From NCBI GenBank assembly GCA_964426155.1, contig CAYROY010000082.1, forward strand, positions 1 to 7,615: a stretch of 7,615 bases of DNA, read 5' to 3'. Positions 5,707 through 7,615 of the stretch are shown here, one piece after another. The DNA is from M55B120 sp964426155 (GTDB lineage: Bacteria; Actinomycetota; Humimicrobiia; Humimicrobiales; Humimicrobiaceae). The notes under the pieces are model-generated. The model made no database searches and was not told the origin of the DNA. It saw only the letters and a program-made list of their open reading frames with translations. Made by a program: the position numbers and the translations under genes. How positions within the stretch are numbered: position 1 is the first letter of the stretch; the number at the start of each line of letters is the position of its first letter.

Positions 5707-6546
5707 ATGATTAATCTGGGCATGCACACGGACAATTGGCGCAGTTTAAGCGGCAGCTTTATGACAGCGGTCGAGTCTGCAGTAAAGCACAAGCTTGACC
5801 ATATAGAATTCGGCGTAATAGATGGGCAGTATTTCATACAGGCAATGGGATATGAACCAGGCATTTCACTAAAAGAGAACCCTATGGAAATAAGAAAAAT
5901 ATGTGAAAAGAATAACTTAAGGATCTCACAGATTGATGGATCTTATCCTATTATGGGGTTTAATGGAGCAGTTTTTGGAGTTCAATATGTACAGCAATCA
6001 ATAAGATTTGCAAGTGACCTTGGTTGTCCAAAAGTTGACACTACTGATAGTGGTAAGGTGTATGATATGCCGCGTGAAGAGATTTTAAAACAGACTATAA
6101 GAAATTATGAAGAATGTTTAAAATGGGCGGAAGACTACAAAATTATAATAAATGTAGAGCCACATGGGCCGTATACAGGAGATATTGATTTTATGCAGAA
6201 ATTATTTTCTCATTTCGAGTCTGAATATTTGAGGTTTAATATGGATACAGGTAATACATTTATACAGGGAAATGACCCTCTGGAATTCCTTAAGGCGATG
6301 AGAAAGTATGTCACACATTCTCATATTAAAGATGTGAGCAAGGAACTGGCCGCTGCACTCAGAGGTGAAGAGACAGGGATTGCCGCCAGTGAGGTAGCCA
6401 TAGGTGAAGGAGTAAATGCAGATAATATAAAAAAATGTATTGAATATCTTAAAGAGACGGATTGGGATGGTGATATTTCTATTGAATGTTCAGGCCTGGA
6501 TGATAAGATTGCCTCGAGTGTAAGGTTTCTGAGGGGTATTATTTAA
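5707..6546 (+). CDS. Second sugar isomerase/epimerase, xylose-isomerase-like TIM barrel
   Basis: This 279-residue cytoplasmic TIM-barrel protein is of the same superfamily as the gene at 3363 but is shorter and clearly not a recent duplicate. The metal-binding set is complete: Glu151 in NVEPHG, Asp180 in NMDTGNT, His206 in HSHIKD and Glu260 in SIECSG. The N-terminus (LGMHTDNWR) and the IGEGVNADNIKKCIEYL segment (232-249) are typical of the superfamily, where the latter closes the active site. The length fits IolI, ketose 3-epimerase and hydroxypyruvate-isomerase-like members. The start is well supported by ATGGAGGG (5694-5701) about 6 nt before the ATG. It lies 114 bp after the LacI gene and 309 bp before the ABC transporter gene, on the same strand. 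Two different isomerase folds in one locus suggest two successive isomer steps on one substrate, or an epimerase and a dehydratase-like enzyme. The exact reaction cannot be read from the sequence. Confidence 0.85.
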   Translation: MINLGMHTDNWRSLSGSFMTAVESAVKHKLDHIEFGVIDGQYFIQAMGYEPGISLKENPMEIRKICEKNNLRISQIDGSYPIMGFNGAVFGVQYVQQSIRFASDLGCPKVDTTDSGKVYDMPREEILKQTIRNYEECLKWAEDYKIIINVEPHGPYTGDIDFMQKLFSHFESEYLRFNMDTGNTFIQGNDPLEFLKAMRKYVTHSHIKDVSKELAAALRGEETGIAASEVAIGEGVNADNIKKCIEYLKETDWDGDISIECSGLDDKIASSVRFLRGII

Positions 6547-6673
6547 AAAACAAGTAAATTTGATAGAGTTAATTGTTCCGGTAAAAATTAAAATTAATTG
6601 TATTTGTTTATATTTCAATTAAAAAGTGCTATATTTTTGTAATAATTATATTGAATAAATACACTGGTAATAA

Positions 6674-6701
6674 TTGAAATCGGAAAAAATTTATGTATAA
6701 T
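6674..6701 (+). promoter_or_regulatory. Sigma-A-type promoter for the ABC transporter genes
   Basis: TTGAAA (6674-6679) and a perfect TATAAT (6696-6701) are 16 nt apart, the best promoter match in the window. Transcription would start near 6708, giving a leader of about 150 nt before the ATPase start at 6856. Confidence 0.6.
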
Positions 6702-6714
6702 TTATAAAAAAATA

Positions 6715-6727
6715 TTTAACCGTTTAA
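6715..6727. promoter_or_regulatory. Operator-like dyad just after the transporter promoter
   Basis: TTTAACCGTTTAA has five of six pairs matching around the central C at 6721, with the inner core AAC-C-GTT. LacI-family operators often have such a core, and the site sits about 10 bp after the predicted transcription start, where a repressor would block transcription. Binding by the LacI protein at 4561 is inference. I found no second good copy of this sequence elsewhere in the window. Confidence 0.4.
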
Positions 6728-6751
6728 GAAAATATTCGGTAAATACATATT

Positions 6752-6758
6752 AAGGAGG
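6752..6758 (+). promoter_or_regulatory. Isolated strong Shine-Dalgarno without a proper start
   Basis: AAGGAGG is the strongest ribosome binding site in the window, yet no ATG, GTG or TTG follows within 5-10 nt. The nearest candidates are an ATA at 6770 and a GTG at 6776, and the latter frame ends after 23 codons. The ATPase ATG at 6856 is about 97 nt away. Confidence 0.5.
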
Positions 6759-6855
6759 GTGAAAATTAAATAACTGTGCTATTTTCCGATAATAATAATT
6801 TACATATATTATTAAAAATTTCTATATATCAAAAAATAAAAAAATAAAAAAATTT

Positions 6856-7615
6856 ATGTCCGATGAAATAATACTTAGTTTAAATAAAATCTCCAAGACC
6901 TTTCCAGGAGTACAGGCGCTTAAAGATGTTTCCTTTGATCTGAGAAAAGGTGAGGTGCATTGCATTTGTGGCGAAAACGGTGCAGGGAAGTCAACGCTTA
7001 TAAAGATAATATCCGGTGCTTATCAGCCTGATCCTGGCGGAGAAATAATATTCGAAGGAAAGCGGGTGTTATTAGAACCATCTGCTGCAATGAAGCTGGG
7101 TATTCAGACTATTTATCAGGAACATATGATATTTCCTCATTTGAATATTACAGAAAACGTATTTGCGGGGATGGAAATAACAAAAAATGGAATAATGAAA
7201 AAAGAAGAAATGCAAAAGAAAACCGCAGAGGTTCTGGAATACCTTCACAGCGATTTAGATCCGGAGCGGCTCGTAGATGAGTTATCTTCTGGTGAGCAGA
7301 AGATAGTAGAAATTGCAAAGGCACTTGTTCTGGACCGTAAAGTTATTATAATGGATGAGCCTACATCATCCTTTTCTGTAAATGAGATCGATAATCTTAT
7401 GGAAATAATCAATAGAATCAAGGAGACTGGCATCGGGATCATTTATATCTCACATCACCTTGATGAACTATTTAAAATAGCTGACAGAATAACAGTATTA
7501 AGAGACGGAGAACATATATTAACAGGTGATGAGAATGAATTAGATGAAGCCATGATAATAAAGTCGATGATAGGACGTGATGCAAGTGCATTTTATACCA
7601 GGGACTTTTATAAAC
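6856..7615 (+). CDS. Sugar ABC transporter ATP-binding protein, RbsA/MglA type (3' end outside window)
   Basis: The first 253 residues of an ABC ATPase are present and the frame runs off the right edge. It powers import of a monosaccharide or similar compound through an inner-membrane permease. The complete first nucleotide-binding domain shows Walker A GENGAGKST (39-47), the Q-loop in IYQEH (Gln88), the signature LSSGEQ (143-148), Walker B VIIMDEPT (163-170) and the switch His200 in YISHHLDEL. The YISHxLDE form and the GENGAGKST Walker A are typical of the carbohydrate-uptake CUT2 group (RbsA, MglA, XylG), whose proteins have two such domains in about 500 residues, so roughly half should lie beyond the window. 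The ATG at 6856 is the only ATG in frame after the TAA at 6796-6798, but it has no Shine-Dalgarno and follows an A-rich tract. Its permease and substrate-binding partners are probably downstream. The substrate is unknown. Confidence 0.92.
   Translation, partial: MSDEIILSLNKISKTFPGVQALKDVSFDLRKGEVHCICGENGAGKSTLIKIISGAYQPDPGGEIIFEGKRVLLEPSAAMKLGIQTIYQEHMIFPHLNITENVFAGMEITKNGIMKKEEMQKKTAEVLEYLHSDLDPERLVDELSSGEQKIVEIAKALVLDRKVIIMDEPTSSFSVNEIDNLMEIINRIKETGIGIIYISHHLDELFKIADRITVLRDGEHILTGDENELDEAMIIKSMIGRDASAFYTRDFYK

Larger units (their letters stand above)
6547..6855. other. 309-bp AT-rich control region before the ABC transporter gene
   Basis: No real gene is visible. The region holds a weak inverted repeat TTAATTG/CAATTAA (6594-6622), a good promoter (6674-6701), an operator-like dyad (6715-6727), an isolated Shine-Dalgarno (6752-6758) and an A-rich tract (6831-6852) directly before the ABC ATPase start. 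A short frame from GTG 6776 to TAA 6845-6847 (23 codons) ends 8 nt before the ATPase ATG. It may be a leader peptide but has no well-spaced ribosome binding site. No clear terminator for the isomerase gene was found. Confidence 0.5.

Noticed and set aside
5625..5714. Small TTG-initiated frame that overlaps the start of the second isomerase
   Set aside because: It would encode about 29 residues with no clear ribosome binding site, contains the tandem repeat, and shows no family resemblance.
6594..6622. TTAATTG/CAATTAA hairpin as a terminator of the second isomerase
   Set aside because: The stem is pure AT except for one pair, the loop is 15 nt and an A-run rather than a T-run follows.
1..7615. 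CRISPR array, tRNA, rRNA, insertion sequence ends or phage attachment site
   Set aside because: I saw no regularly spaced repeats, no cloverleaf-like or rRNA-like sequence, no transposase or integrase frame and no long terminal inverted repeats.

Overview
The window is AT-rich bacterial DNA. Coding regions have mixed base composition and make heavy use of ATA and AGA/AGG codons. Intergenic DNA is very AT-rich, and several genes have clear purine-rich ribosome binding sites. This fits a low-GC, probably anaerobic bacterium (Firmicutes-, Thermotogae- or Atribacterota-like). The sequence alone does not settle the phylum, and no rRNA or tRNA gene is present to help.

Layout. Bases 1-278 show no supportable gene. 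A minus-strand gene (343-1233) encodes a secreted protein with a signal peptide, a carbohydrate-binding-like beta-sandwich domain, an acidic/proline linker and a small C-terminal Ig-like domain. It has its own promoter, a palindrome over the -10, a Shine-Dalgarno and a downstream hairpin terminator. Next comes a 5'-truncated relic of an LVIVD-repeat beta-propeller protein (1512-1916, plus strand), followed by an imperfect hairpin.

From 2169 to the right edge every gene is on the plus strand, and together they look like a sugar uptake and catabolism locus. They are a divergent class II (zinc-dependent) ketose-bisphosphate aldolase-like protein (2169-3140), a xylose-isomerase-like TIM-barrel sugar (phosphate) isomerase/epimerase (3363-4349), a LacI/GalR regulator (4561-5592), a second shorter TIM-barrel isomerase/epimerase (5707-6546), and the start of an RbsA/MglA-type sugar ABC transporter ATPase (6856 to the edge, incomplete). 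The gaps of 114 to 309 bp carry candidate promoters and dyads, so this is more likely a cluster of separately promoted units under one LacI regulator than one tight operon.

Likely working model (inference): a sugar or polyol is imported by the ABC transporter, isomerised by the two TIM-barrel enzymes and finally cleaved by the aldolase-like protein, with the LacI protein sensing the substrate or an intermediate. No kinase, dehydrogenase, permease or substrate-binding protein is inside the window, so the substrate cannot be named. The aldolase-like protein keeps the HLDHG motif but appears to have lost one of the three zinc histidines, so its reaction is open.
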